Shown here: positions 1 through 7,966 of the stretch, piece by piece | Position numbering within the stretch: the stretch's first letter is position 1 | Layout: the number at the start of each line of letters is the position of its first letter | From: Myxococcales bacterium | GTDB lineage: Bacteria > Myxococcota_A > UBA9160 > SMWR01 | Direction of reading: 5' to 3' | Assembly (NCBI GenBank): GCA_022561775.1 | Contig: JADFQO010000002.1 | Location: forward strand, 109,725-146,866 | DNA: 37,142 nucleotides | Notes under the pieces: model-generated | Told to the model about the DNA's origin: nothing | The model's input: the letters and a program-made list of their open reading frames with translations, nothing else | Database searches by the model: none | Made by a program: the position numbers and the translations under genes

Positions 1-2320
1 CCCGGACCTCGAAATGGGCGTTGTCGACCCGCCGCTTGGTGCGGGCGAGGTCTGCGAGTTCATGATAGTGGGTCGCGAAGAGCGTTCGAGCACCCAGATC
101 CGGAGAATCGTGCAAATGCTCCGCAACCGCCCACGCGATCGAGAGCCCGTCGAAGGTACTGGTTCCGCGGCCAATCTCGTCGAGGATGACCAGACTCCGA
201 GGCGAGGCAGCCGTCAAGATTTCGGCAGCCTCCCGCATTTCGACCATGAAGGTCGACTCGCCCCGCGCCAGGTGATCGCTGGCTCCCACCCGTGTGAACA
301 CCCGATCGACGATTCCAATGCGTGCACTTTCCGCGGGAACGAAACTCCCCATCTGGGCCAGCAATACGATGAGCGCGACCTGCCGAAGGTAGGTGCTCTT
401 TCCCGACATGTTCGGACCTGTGAGTACCAAAATCTGTGTACCTTCGGAATCCAGATCGGTGTCGTTCGGAACGAATTCGGCATCGCCTCGAGAGGCCAAC
501 AGGGGCTCGATGACGGGATGGCGTCCGCTTCGAATCTCCAGCGCGGTGCTATCCTCGATCCGAGGCCTGACCCAACCGTCGCGACGCGCAACCTCGGCGA
601 GAGCCGCGATCACATCGAGGGTCGCTACGACATCCGCAGCCTCCCGGATCTGAGCAGCTCGTTCCAACACCGTTTGTCGAAGTTCTTCGAAGATCTCCCT
701 CTCCAGAGCCGCCGCCTGCTCGGTACCCCCGCGGACGCTCTCCTCAATACGGCGGAGTTCTACTGTCGTGAAACGCTCGGCATTTGCGAGCGTCTGCTTT
801 CGCTCGTAGTCGTCCGGCACGCGCGGGAGATTCGCCTTGGTGACCTCGATCGCATAGCCGTGTACTGGATGAAAGCGAATCTTGAGCGTCTGAATTCCCG
901 TTCTCTCGCGCTCGCGAGCCTCAAAGCCGGCGATCCAATCCCTGCCTTTGTGCACACCTTCGCGAAGCCCGTCCAGTTCCGACCGAAAACCGTCGCGGAT
1001 GTACCCGGTCTCGTTGGCACCGCGGGAGCCTTTTGCGACAACCGGCGGATCGTCGATCAGGCCCTCGCACAGCAGCGCGACCATTTCGGCAAGCGGCGGA
1101 GGTGCCGCGAGAAGGTCTGGGCGATCCGCATCGGCGGCCGGCAGAAGGTCGTCGCCACCCGCTCCGAGTGCCCTCCTCACGCCCGGTAGCGACTCAAGCG
1201 AACTCCGCAGCGCGCCAAGATCCCGCGGCGTAGAGGTCGGTCGGGCTGCCTTGCTGAGAAGACGCTCCAGATCGCGCACGGGCTTGAGCGCATCGCGCAA
1301 TCCCGCGCGCAGACGGTCGCGCTCAGCGAGGCTCGCCACCGCGTCGTGGCGAGCAGCGATCGCAGCAGGATCGACGAGCGGATACGCGAGCCAGCGTGCC
1401 AGGCGCCGGGCCCCCAGCGGTGTCATCGAAACATCGATCCGCGAGATGAGGGTTCGGGCGCGACCGCCGTCTTCACCATTGCAAAAGAGTTCGAGATGGG
1501 CGCGAGTCGCCGCGTCGAGGATCATCGTGTCCGCCAACCGGTACCTTCGCAGTCGGTTGGTGTGCGAAAGCGCAAACGGTTGATTTTCGGAGACATAGGC
1601 GAGGAGCGCCGCAGCAGCCCGAATTGCGGGGTCGCTACGCGACCCGTCAAAACCCTGAATCGAGACGCCGACCTTCGACGGATCGTAGAACGCGGGCGCA
1701 ACGCGGGTCCGCGCGGCGCCAGGTATCAGCTTTTCGAGCCGCCTTTCGAGCGCAGGATGATCACGCGGGATCAAGATTTCTCTCGGATCCACGCGCTGAA
1801 GCTCTTCGAGAATGGCGGAAGGAAAGTCGGCAGTCTCTGCGGAATCGACCTGCGTGCTGCGAAATTCACCGGTGGACGCGTCGAGGATCGCGAGGCCTAC
1901 CGGCGGTCCTGGATCGAGAGCGGCCAGACACAGCTCGCGTGTTCCGTCCAACCCGTCGGGATTACCAACGAGGCCGGGCGTGATCACTTCGACCACTTCC
2001 CGCTTGACCAGACGCCGACCCGCCGCGGCCTTCACGTCCTCGACCTGCTCGCAGATTGCAACGCGGTGCCCCAATTCTGCGAGTCGCTTGATGTGTGGAT
2101 CGGCGGAATGCACAGGAATGCCGCACATGGGCACCGCGTCTTCCTTGCCGCGATCGCGCGTGGTCAGCGCGATGTCGAGAAGCGGTGCTGCAATCTCGGC
2201 ATCGGATAGGAACATCTCATAGAAATCACCCATCCGATAGAAAACGATCGCATCGGGATGCTGGGCTTTGATCGACAGGAATTGCCGCATCATCGGCGTG
2301 TCTCGAGCGGCGCCGGTCAT
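1..2320 (-). CDS. mutS: DNA mismatch repair ATPase MutS (3' end outside window)
   Basis: MutS recognises base mismatches and small loops in DNA and starts mismatch repair with MutL. About 773 codons are present, of about 860-880 usual; the C-terminal end lies beyond the left edge. The N-terminal mismatch-binding domain shows YRMGDFYEMF with the Phe-x-Glu pair (near residue 30). The Walker A motif GPNMSGKST is at residues 635-643, followed by LDEIGRGTSTFDG and the ATHYHEL motif close to the window edge. The ATG start overlaps the lapB stop in an ATGA, so translation is probably coupled to lapB, the last in a minus-strand chain from pheA. Long plus-strand frames over this gene are antisense shadows. 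Identity is very secure; only the end is unseen. Confidence 0.97.
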   Translation of the reverse strand, partial: MTGAARDTPMMRQFLSIKAQHPDAIVFYRMGDFYEMFLSDAEIAAPLLDIALTTRDRGKEDAVPMCGIPVHSADPHIKRLAELGHRVAICEQVEDVKAAAGRRLVKREVVEVITPGLVGNPDGLDGTRELCLAALDPGPPVGLAILDASTGEFRSTQVDSAETADFPSAILEELQRVDPREILIPRDHPALERRLEKLIPGAARTRVAPAFYDPSKVGVSIQGFDGSRSDPAIRAAAALLAYVSENQPFALSHTNRLRRYRLADTMILDAATRAHLELFCNGEDGGRARTLISRIDVSMTPLGARRLARWLAYPLVDPAAIAARHDAVASLAERDRLRAGLRDALKPVRDLERLLSKAARPTSTPRDLGALRSSLESLPGVRRALGAGGDDLLPAADADRPDLLAAPPPLAEMVALLCEGLIDDPPVVAKGSRGANETGYIRDGFRSELDGLREGVHKGRDWIAGFEARERERTGIQTLKIRFHPVHGYAIEVTKANLPRVPDDYERKQTLANAERFTTVELRRIEESVRGGTEQAAALEREIFEELRQTVLERAAQIREAADVVATLDVIAALAEVARRDGWVRPRIEDSTALEIRSGRHPVIEPLLASRGDAEFVPNDTDLDSEGTQILVLTGPNMSGKSTYLRQVALIVLLAQMGSFVPAESARIGIVDRVFTRVGASDHLARGESTFMVEMREAAEILTAASPRSLVILDEIGRGTSTFDGLSIAWAVAEHLHDSPDLGARTLFATHYHELADLARTKRRVDNAHFEVR

Positions 2321-3348
2321 TCCGGCTTCTCCTCTCCACCGAGCAATCCACGACGGCTCAACGCATCGATCATCAAACCGTATTCGCGCGCTGCATCTTC
2401 CACGCGACCCTCCGACAAGAGAATCCGCCCCAGCGCGGCTCGCGTTTCGAGGTCGTCGGAATCCACAGCGACCAGGCGATGCAGCTCCGAAACGCTGGCA
2501 TCGATCTCGCCTCGTGCCGAAAGCAGGGCCGCCAGGGCACGTCGGGCACCCACGTCCTCGGGCTGTTGCGCGAGGAGGCCCCGAACGAACGCTTCGAAAT
2601 CGCGGATTCGTCCGAGTGCCGCATAGGCGGCCTCGAGCTTGGCGTAGACCAGCGGTCCACTTGCACGATCCAACCGCGGCACATCCGACCAGGCGCCCAG
2701 CGCCGCCTTCGTTCGACCCCGCTCCGCCTCCAAATCCCCCAACAGCACCCTCGCAGCCACGCAGCGCTTGCTGCGACGCAACGCTTTTTTGGTCGATCGG
2801 CGGGCTTCGTCGTGATGGCCTTCAGCGTATTGGGCCTTCGCCATCTCGACGTACAAGCGCGCCTCCTCGTCGCCTCGCCCGCTCCCTTCGAGCCGGGCCA
2901 GTCGCCGTGAATATTCGATGGCCCGCGAATACCGACCCGACTGAGCGTACAGTTGAATCAGCACCCGATGTGATTTCAGATCGCGCTTGTCATCGAGGAT
3001 CACGCCTTCATAACACGCGATCGCTCGCTCCGTGAATCCGCCCTGGCGAAAATCTTCACCCAGATCGGCGAGCGCCTTCAAACGTTGCCCTTTGTGAAGA
3101 TCTTCTCGAAGCAACAGATTCTGATGGACGCGAATTGCGCGCCCGATCTCGCCCTGCATGCGATACAGACGAGCCAGGGCCAGGTAGGATTCAATCCCAC
3201 CGGCGTCGCTGCGTACCACCCGGACCAATGCTTCTTCAGCTCGTTCCAGGTCTTGATCCAGTACTGAAAGGAGCGCGGAACACATCTCTGAATCGAGATC
3301 CCGCGGACCGCGCGCGCCCCCCCCGAACGCTCGCGCAAACCAACCCAT
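2317..3348 (-). CDS. lapB: LapB/YciM-type TPR protein without membrane anchor or rubredoxin-like end
   Basis: A 343-residue tetratricopeptide-repeat protein. The segment GEIGRAIRVHQNL, followed by a KGQRLKALADLGEDF stretch, matches the diagnostic region of LapB (YciM), which in E. coli guides FtsH proteolysis of LpxC and so sets LPS synthesis. Helical TPR repeats fill most of the chain. Two LapB hallmarks are absent: no N-terminal membrane segment (it begins MGWFARAFGGG) and no C-terminal Cys-x-x-Cys rubredoxin-like module (it ends GLLGGEEKPE). The chosen ATG at 3348 lies 5 bases after the lapA stop; a longer frame back to 3462 would overlap lapA. Adjacent lapA supports the assignment. The missing modules mean the LpxC-control role is inferred, and it may be a diverged LapB. 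Confidence 0.8.
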   Translation of the reverse strand: MGWFARAFGGGARGPRDLDSEMCSALLSVLDQDLERAEEALVRVVRSDAGGIESYLALARLYRMQGEIGRAIRVHQNLLLREDLHKGQRLKALADLGEDFRQGGFTERAIACYEGVILDDKRDLKSHRVLIQLYAQSGRYSRAIEYSRRLARLEGSGRGDEEARLYVEMAKAQYAEGHHDEARRSTKKALRRSKRCVAARVLLGDLEAERGRTKAALGAWSDVPRLDRASGPLVYAKLEAAYAALGRIRDFEAFVRGLLAQQPEDVGARRALAALLSARGEIDASVSELHRLVAVDSDDLETRAALGRILLSEGRVEDAAREYGLMIDALSRRGLLGGEEKPE

Positions 3349-3353
3349 TCGAT

Positions 3354-3710
3354 CTACGACCCCCGCTCCAACCCGGCAGGCGGCACTGAACCCGAGTCCG
3401 GCGTTTGCTGCTGTTCGGACAATGGCAGGCTTCGGAGTTGATGAACTTCGGATTGCAGGCACTCGACCAGTTTCCGGTAGCGCCGGGAAACGAGCCGGAT
3501 TCGAGCACCGCGCACTACCGCGACGAGCACCGTCACAACAACACCGAAACTGAACGCCACCAACAAGACCGCCCAGAGAGCGAAGGCCGCGAACTCCCCG
3601 GCCGGGTGGTGCACCACGACGGGCTGCGAGTTACTGGCAGCGAACCGCCAGCCCGCGATGAGCAGGCCCACGAAGACAACGATCGCGAGCAATCGACGCG
3701 CAAGCCTCAT
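3354..3710 (-). CDS. lapA: LapA-family (DUF1049) inner-membrane protein
   Basis: 118 residues with the LapA layout. A first membrane helix at about residues 7-25 is followed by a short periplasmic loop containing SNSQPVVVHHPAG. A second helix lies at about 43-66, and then a basic, coiled-coil-like cytoplasmic tail (RIRLVSRRYRKLVECLQSEV). LapA works with LapB in coordinating LPS assembly in enterobacteria. A ribosome-binding sequence AGAGGG lies 4 bases before the ATG. It sits between ihfB and lapB, the same ihfB-lapA-lapB order seen in many Gammaproteobacteria, which supports the call more than the weakly conserved sequence does. The C-terminal 15-20 residues are low-complexity and polar. Confidence 0.85.
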   Translation of the reverse strand: MRLARRLLAIVVFVGLLIAGWRFAASNSQPVVVHHPAGEFAAFALWAVLLVAFSFGVVVTVLVAVVRGARIRLVSRRYRKLVECLQSEVHQLRSLPLSEQQQTPDSGSVPPAGLERGS

Positions 3711-3739
3711 CTAGCCCTCTCGCCGTACAGGTTCGGCGC

Positions 3740-4078
3740 TCAGACCAAGCTGTCACCCGGGTTGGAGCCAGGTTCGGACGCGCGGGCCTTGCCGGAATCA
3801 TGCCCGTCGACCATCTCCTTGAGCTCCTTCCCAACCTTGAAAAAAGGAGTCCGCTTGGCGGAAATGTGCACTGGGGCACCTGTCTTGGGATTCCGACCTT
3901 CACGAGCCTCGCGAATCTTGACCTGAAAACTCCCAAAGCCGCGAATCTCGATGCGCTCACCCATCTTCAGCGCCTGCGCCATCGATTCGAAGATCGTGTT
4001 GACGACAATCTCCGTATCTCGTTTGGAAATATGAGGCGTCGCCTCGGCAACCGTTTCAATCAACCCGCTTTTCGTCAT
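3740..4078 (-). CDS. ihfB: Integration host factor beta / HU-family DNA-bending protein
   Basis: A bacterial histone-like protein of 112 residues that bends DNA as a dimer. The body contains GERIEIRGFGSFQVKIREA then GRNPKTG, the family's beta-arm signature, and the arm-tip Pro lies in GRNPKTGAPV. I prefer the ATG at 4078 (MTKSGLIETVAEA), which matches family N-termini and has GGGGA upstream; an alternative ATG at 4105 would add nine unrelated residues. A C-terminal tail of about 20 polar residues extends past the usual end. Its position just downstream of rpsA is the classic location of ihfB, which favours IHF-beta over HU, though sequence alone does not settle this. Confidence 0.88.
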   Translation of the reverse strand: MTKSGLIETVAEATPHISKRDTEIVVNTIFESMAQALKMGERIEIRGFGSFQVKIREAREGRNPKTGAPVHISAKRTPFFKVGKELKEMVDGHDSGKARASEPGSNPGDSLV

Positions 4079-4167
4079 TCCGTTCCCCGACGGTTCGCCT
4101 GACACGGCGTCCGCTCTTGGCGCTATGCAGATCGTCGCCTGGCCCGCACAGCGCTCGAGTTTCGGGT

Positions 4168-4197
4168 TTCCGCGATCACCAATTTTCGATCGCGGAA
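4168..4197 (-). terminator. Perfect 10-bp hairpin between rpsA and ihfB
   Basis: Arms TTCCGCGATC (4168-4177) and GATCGCGGAA (4188-4197) are exact reverse complements around a 10-base loop. The hairpin begins 10 bases past the rpsA stop codon in the minus-strand transcript. No run of U follows on either strand, so it is not a textbook intrinsic terminator. It could slow or partly terminate transcription, or protect the rpsA mRNA 3' end after processing, thereby separating the very high S1 output from ihfB. The structure is certain; the function is inferred. Confidence 0.55.
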
Positions 4198-4207
4198 GTC
4201 CATCAAA

Positions 4208-5914
4208 CTACTCTTCGCTCCCGTCGTCCTTCTCCGCGAGTTTTCCGGCCAGAAGGTCGCCGAGAGTCGTCGTTTGCTTCTGCGACTGTTGAGCCGCCAA
4301 CTTCTTCAAGGCATCGCGCTGCTCACGGTCTGTAAGAGCCTTGATGGAGAGGGATATCTTCTGCTCTACAGCGTCCACCTTCGTGATGATGGCGGTGACG
4401 GACTCACCCTCCTTCACCACGTCAGCCGGATTTTCAACTCTTTCGGACGACAGTTCAGAGCTGTAGATCAAACCCTCGATGCCCTCTTCGAGGCGAACAA
4501 AGGCTCCGAAATCCGCAACACTCGCTACCTCCGCGGTGATCTCGCTACCAACCGGATATTTATTGATGATTTCATCCCAGGGGTTCTGCTCCAATTGCTT
4601 GATGCCCAGAGAAAACTTCTCGTTCTCCTTGTCGATCTTGAGCACAACCGCCTCGATAGTATCGCCTTTCTTGAATTTCTCACCGGGATGTTTGATCTGT
4701 TCCGTCCACGAAATGTCCGACACGTGTACCAGCCCATCGATCCCCTCCTCGAGGCCGACAAAGATGCCGAAGTTCGTGATGTTGCGAATCGTGCCACTCA
4801 CCCGGGTCGAAATCGGATATTTCTCCTCGATCACGCTCCACGGATTTGGTTCGATCTGCTTCATCCCGAGCGAGATCTTTCGATCCTTCTCGGATACGTC
4901 GAGCACGACGGATTCCACGATGTCGCCCACCGAAACGACCTTCGAGGGGTGCTTGATTCGTTTGGTCCACGAAATTTCCGAGACGTGGATCAATCCCTCG
5001 ATTCCAGGCTCCAACTCGACGAACGCGCCGTACTCGGCCAGTGAGACGACCTTCCCCTCGACGCGCTTGCCAGTGGGATAACGCATGCCCGCGTCAATCC
5101 ACGGATCGGGTTGAATCTGCTTGAGGCCGAGTGAAACCCGCTCGGTTTCGGCGTCGAACTTCAGCACCTTCACCTTGATCTCATCACCCACCTGAAACAG
5201 ATCGCTGGGGTGATTCACGCGCCCCCATGACATATCGGTTACGTGGAGGAGTCCGTCGATCCCGCCGAGATCGATGAAGGCGCCGTAATCCGTGAGGTTC
5301 TTGATCACACCGTTGACAATCTGTCCAGGTGCGAGGGTTCCGAGCGTGTCTTCGCGAAGCTGCTTGCGTTCGGTCTCCAGCAGAGCACGGCGCGAGAGGA
5401 CGATGTTCCCGCGCCGCTTGTTGAACTTGATGACCTTGAACTTGAGACGCTGATTGACGACTTGCTCGAGATTTCGCACCGGGCGCAGATCGACCTGCGA
5501 TCCGGGAAGAAATGCCTTGACGCCGATGTCGACGGCCAACCCGCCCTTCACCCGAGCAATCACGATGCCCTCGACGGGCTCTTCGGCCTTGTAGGCCCTA
5601 CTGATGTCGTCCCAGACCTTGAGTCGATCGGCCTTTTCCTTGGACAATACGATTCTTCCGTTCGCATCTTCGGCTTGTTCAAGAAGGACGTCGATCTTGT
5701 CGCCAACGGCAATGTGAAGGGTCCCGTCGTCGTCCATGAACTCCCAGACGGGGATGAGGCCTTCCGACTTGAATCCGATGTCGATCTGGACGTTCTCGTC
5801 ATCAATGGAAAGAATGGTTCCGATGACGACTTCGCCCTCTTTGAGGGCCGTGCTCGTCGCGTCGAATAGGTCGGCGAAGGTTTCGCCAGATCCTTTGGAG
5901 GTTGCTTCATTCAT
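4208..5914 (-). CDS. rpsA: 30S ribosomal protein S1
   Basis: S1 binds mRNA on the 30S subunit and helps start translation of structured or weak-SD messages. The 568 residues carry six S1 (OB-fold) repeats, recognisable by repeated G-x-I-x-x-x-x-D-(Y/F)-G-(A/I)-F blocks such as NLTDYGAFIDLGGIDGLLHV and SLAEYGAFVELEPGIEGLIHV-like units. Length and repeat number equal the six-domain proteobacterial form. The ATG overlaps the tyrA stop by 8 bases and there is no strong Shine-Dalgarno, which is also common for rpsA elsewhere. Transcription therefore appears to come through tyrA, unless a promoter lies inside tyrA. Normally cmk lies immediately upstream; here it is absent. Confidence 0.97.
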   Translation of the reverse strand: MNEATSKGSGETFADLFDATSTALKEGEVVIGTILSIDDENVQIDIGFKSEGLIPVWEFMDDDGTLHIAVGDKIDVLLEQAEDANGRIVLSKEKADRLKVWDDISRAYKAEEPVEGIVIARVKGGLAVDIGVKAFLPGSQVDLRPVRNLEQVVNQRLKFKVIKFNKRRGNIVLSRRALLETERKQLREDTLGTLAPGQIVNGVIKNLTDYGAFIDLGGIDGLLHVTDMSWGRVNHPSDLFQVGDEIKVKVLKFDAETERVSLGLKQIQPDPWIDAGMRYPTGKRVEGKVVSLAEYGAFVELEPGIEGLIHVSEISWTKRIKHPSKVVSVGDIVESVVLDVSEKDRKISLGMKQIEPNPWSVIEEKYPISTRVSGTIRNITNFGIFVGLEEGIDGLVHVSDISWTEQIKHPGEKFKKGDTIEAVVLKIDKENEKFSLGIKQLEQNPWDEIINKYPVGSEITAEVASVADFGAFVRLEEGIEGLIYSSELSSERVENPADVVKEGESVTAIITKVDAVEQKISLSIKALTDREQRDALKKLAAQQSQKQTTTLGDLLAGKLAEKDDGSEE

Positions 5915-6869
5915 CAGGTTTGTCTTCGCTTTCGTGCCCCGATCGCAGGTCTACCTTCATTCGGGGATTGGTGGTTTGGTTCGATGCATGGACTTCATCC
6001 ATCGATCTTGCATGAGGTGTCGAGCGAGTCGCAAGTGTGAGCGCTTCGCGCGCTCCCGAAATCCAGCGCTCGACCGACTCCGAATCATTCGCCTCGATCG
6101 CTTGGCCCAATTCGCGCAACGCCTCGCTCACTGCGGCCAGGGGCGCGCCGAGCGCCTTGCGGTTTGCGGTCAGGATGTCGCTCCAGAGCTCGGGATCACT
6201 TTCCGCAATCCGCGTAAAGTCGCGGAACCCGCTGCCCGTGAGGTCCGCAGAGCCCTTGGGCGCACGAGCCAACGCTGCCGCAAACCCGAAGGCGAGTACA
6301 TGGGGCGTATGGCTCGTCCACGCGACCTGATCATCGTGCGCCGCGGGATCACGCATCACGACGCGCGCTCCGAGTGCCCGCCAGAAAGAGCACACGCGCC
6401 GCTGCGCTTCGGGCTGCCCGGAATCGGTGACGACGCAGGGCGAGTCCTCGAATAAGTCGGCGCGCGCGTGCTCGATGCCGCGCTCGTGGCTTCCGGCCAT
6501 GGGATGCGAGCCCACGTAGCAAACGCCGCCCGGCAGCAGGCCGGGCAGCGTCTCTGCAAGCTGCGCTTTGACACTTCCGACGTCGGTCACGATTGCATCC
6601 GAATGCAGCGCGGGAGCCAACTCTTGGAGTACATCGGCCATGGCATCGACCGGCGTCGCAAGCACGACGAGTTCGGCACCGCTCGCGGCCTCCGTCGCGT
6701 TCCCTACCTCATCGACCCAGTGTCGGCGAAGCGCAAAATTCTGCGCATCTTTGCTCCGGCTGGCGCCCGCCACGGTGGTGGCGACGCCGTGGTGTCTGGC
6801 CGCCGCGGCGACCGATCCACCGACCAACCCGAGTCCGATCACTGCGATCCGCTCAAAAAGAGGCTTCAC
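5907..6869 (-). CDS. tyrA: Prephenate/arogenate dehydrogenase
   Basis: It catalyses NAD(P)-dependent oxidative decarboxylation of prephenate to 4-hydroxyphenylpyruvate (or arogenate to tyrosine). The 320-residue chain has the Rossmann motif IAVIGLGLVGGSV near the N-terminus and the SHPMAGSHERGIEHA block carrying the catalytic-region His. There is no chorismate mutase or ACT domain. I choose the GTG at 6869, which forms a GTGA overlap with the hisC stop and precedes the Rossmann strand by only a few residues; the longer frame back to 7061 reads hisC antiframe. Whether prephenate or arogenate is the substrate cannot be told from the sequence. Confidence 0.93.
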   Translation of the reverse strand: MKPLFERIAVIGLGLVGGSVAAAARHHGVATTVAGASRSKDAQNFALRRHWVDEVGNATEAASGAELVVLATPVDAMADVLQELAPALHSDAIVTDVGSVKAQLAETLPGLLPGGVCYVGSHPMAGSHERGIEHARADLFEDSPCVVTDSGQPEAQRRVCSFWRALGARVVMRDPAAHDDQVAWTSHTPHVLAFGFAAALARAPKGSADLTGSGFRDFTRIAESDPELWSDILTANRKALGAPLAAVSEALRELGQAIEANDSESVERWISGAREALTLATRSTPHARSMDEVHASNQTTNPRMKVDLRSGHESEDKPDE

Positions 6870-7963
6870 AAACCGCCCTCTCGCAGCCTTCGCAATGTCT
6901 TGACCAAGCGTTCGTTCTCCTCCGGAAGCCCGATGCTGATGCGGATGTGATCCGGCATCCCGAAACCGTTCAGCGCCCTGACGATAATGCCCTCCCGCAG
7001 CAAGCGCCCGGCCGTGTCGGCCCCCGCCTTCGCGAGCAGGAAGTTCGCATCGGTCGGCCACGTTTCGATCCCAAGTGCGCCGAGTTCACTGTGGAGGTAG
7101 TCGGCGCCCTCAGAATTCGTCGAGCGCGCGCGCTCCGCGTGCTCGACATCTTCGAGCGCTGCCAGCGCGGCGACCTCGGCCAACCGATTGACGTTGAAGG
7201 GGTGCCTCGCCTGCTGGAGGTAGCCGGCGAGCTCGAGATCGGCGATCCCAAAACCGATCCTCAAGCCCGCGAGGCCAAAGATCTTGGAGAAGGTGCGGAG
7301 CGCGATCGTTCCGGGGCGGCGGCCGACCCACTTGAGCGAGTCGGGAAAATCAGTGCGTCGGACAAACTCGTAGTACGCCTCGTCGATCGCCAGAACGACG
7401 GTCTTCGGCAACGACTCGACGAAGCGATCAAATGCCTCTGCACCCACGCTGGTACCCGTCGGGTTGTTGGGATTGCAGACGAAGATCAAGCGCGTCCGAT
7501 CCGTGACGGCAGCAGAAATTTCCGGAAGATCGTGTGTCAAATCTTCCGTGAGCGGCACGCGGATCGACGTCGCACCCATCCCCTGGACGACGACCGGGTA
7601 CATCGCAAAGGAAGGCCAGGCAAAGACCGCTTCGTCACCGGGTCCCAGCAGCACCTTGGCGAGAAGCTCGAGAATTTCATCTGCGCCAGCACCGAAGACG
7701 AGCTGCTCCGGATCCACCTCGAGTCGGCTCGAAAGCCTTTCCCGGAGCGCAAAGCTCGCGCCATCCGGGTAGCGGTGGACGCCCTCGAGGGCTTCGCGGA
7801 TCGCGGCCATCGCCTTCGGCGAGGGGCCGATCGCGCTCTCGTTGGAGGCGAGCTTGATGCAGCCCTCGATTCCGAGTTCGCGCTCGAGTTCTTCGACCGG
7901 CTTGCCGGGCTGATAGGGCTCGAGGCCGAGGATGTGGGACTTGATGATCCCTTCCAGCCCCAT
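6866..7963 (-). CDS. hisC: HisC-family PLP aminotransferase (histidinol-phosphate / aromatic)
   Basis: A 365-residue class I/II aminotransferase of the histidinol-phosphate type. It has KLASNESAIGPSPKA near the N-terminus, the NPNNPTG motif, and the PLP-binding lysine in TFSKIFGLAGLRIGF. HisC enzymes accept imidazole-acetol phosphate and often phenylpyruvate or hydroxyphenylpyruvate. Lying between pheA and tyrA, and not with other his genes, it probably supplies the last transamination of Phe and Tyr synthesis and may also serve histidine synthesis. It starts with ATG 3 bases after the pheA stop and overlaps tyrA by 4 bases, so the three are one translational unit. Confidence 0.92.
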   Translation of the reverse strand: MGLEGIIKSHILGLEPYQPGKPVEELERELGIEGCIKLASNESAIGPSPKAMAAIREALEGVHRYPDGASFALRERLSSRLEVDPEQLVFGAGADEILELLAKVLLGPGDEAVFAWPSFAMYPVVVQGMGATSIRVPLTEDLTHDLPEISAAVTDRTRLIFVCNPNNPTGTSVGAEAFDRFVESLPKTVVLAIDEAYYEFVRRTDFPDSLKWVGRRPGTIALRTFSKIFGLAGLRIGFGIADLELAGYLQQARHPFNVNRLAEVAALAALEDVEHAERARSTNSEGADYLHSELGALGIETWPTDANFLLAKAGADTAGRLLREGIIVRALNGFGMPDHIRISIGLPEENERLVKTLRRLREGGL

Positions 7964-7966
7964 CGC

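Noticed and set aside
14-2209. Long plus-strand open frames (391 and 287 codons) over the left end
   Set aside because: They are antisense to mutS, whose minus-strand translation shows every MutS motif; the plus translations have no protein-like pattern.
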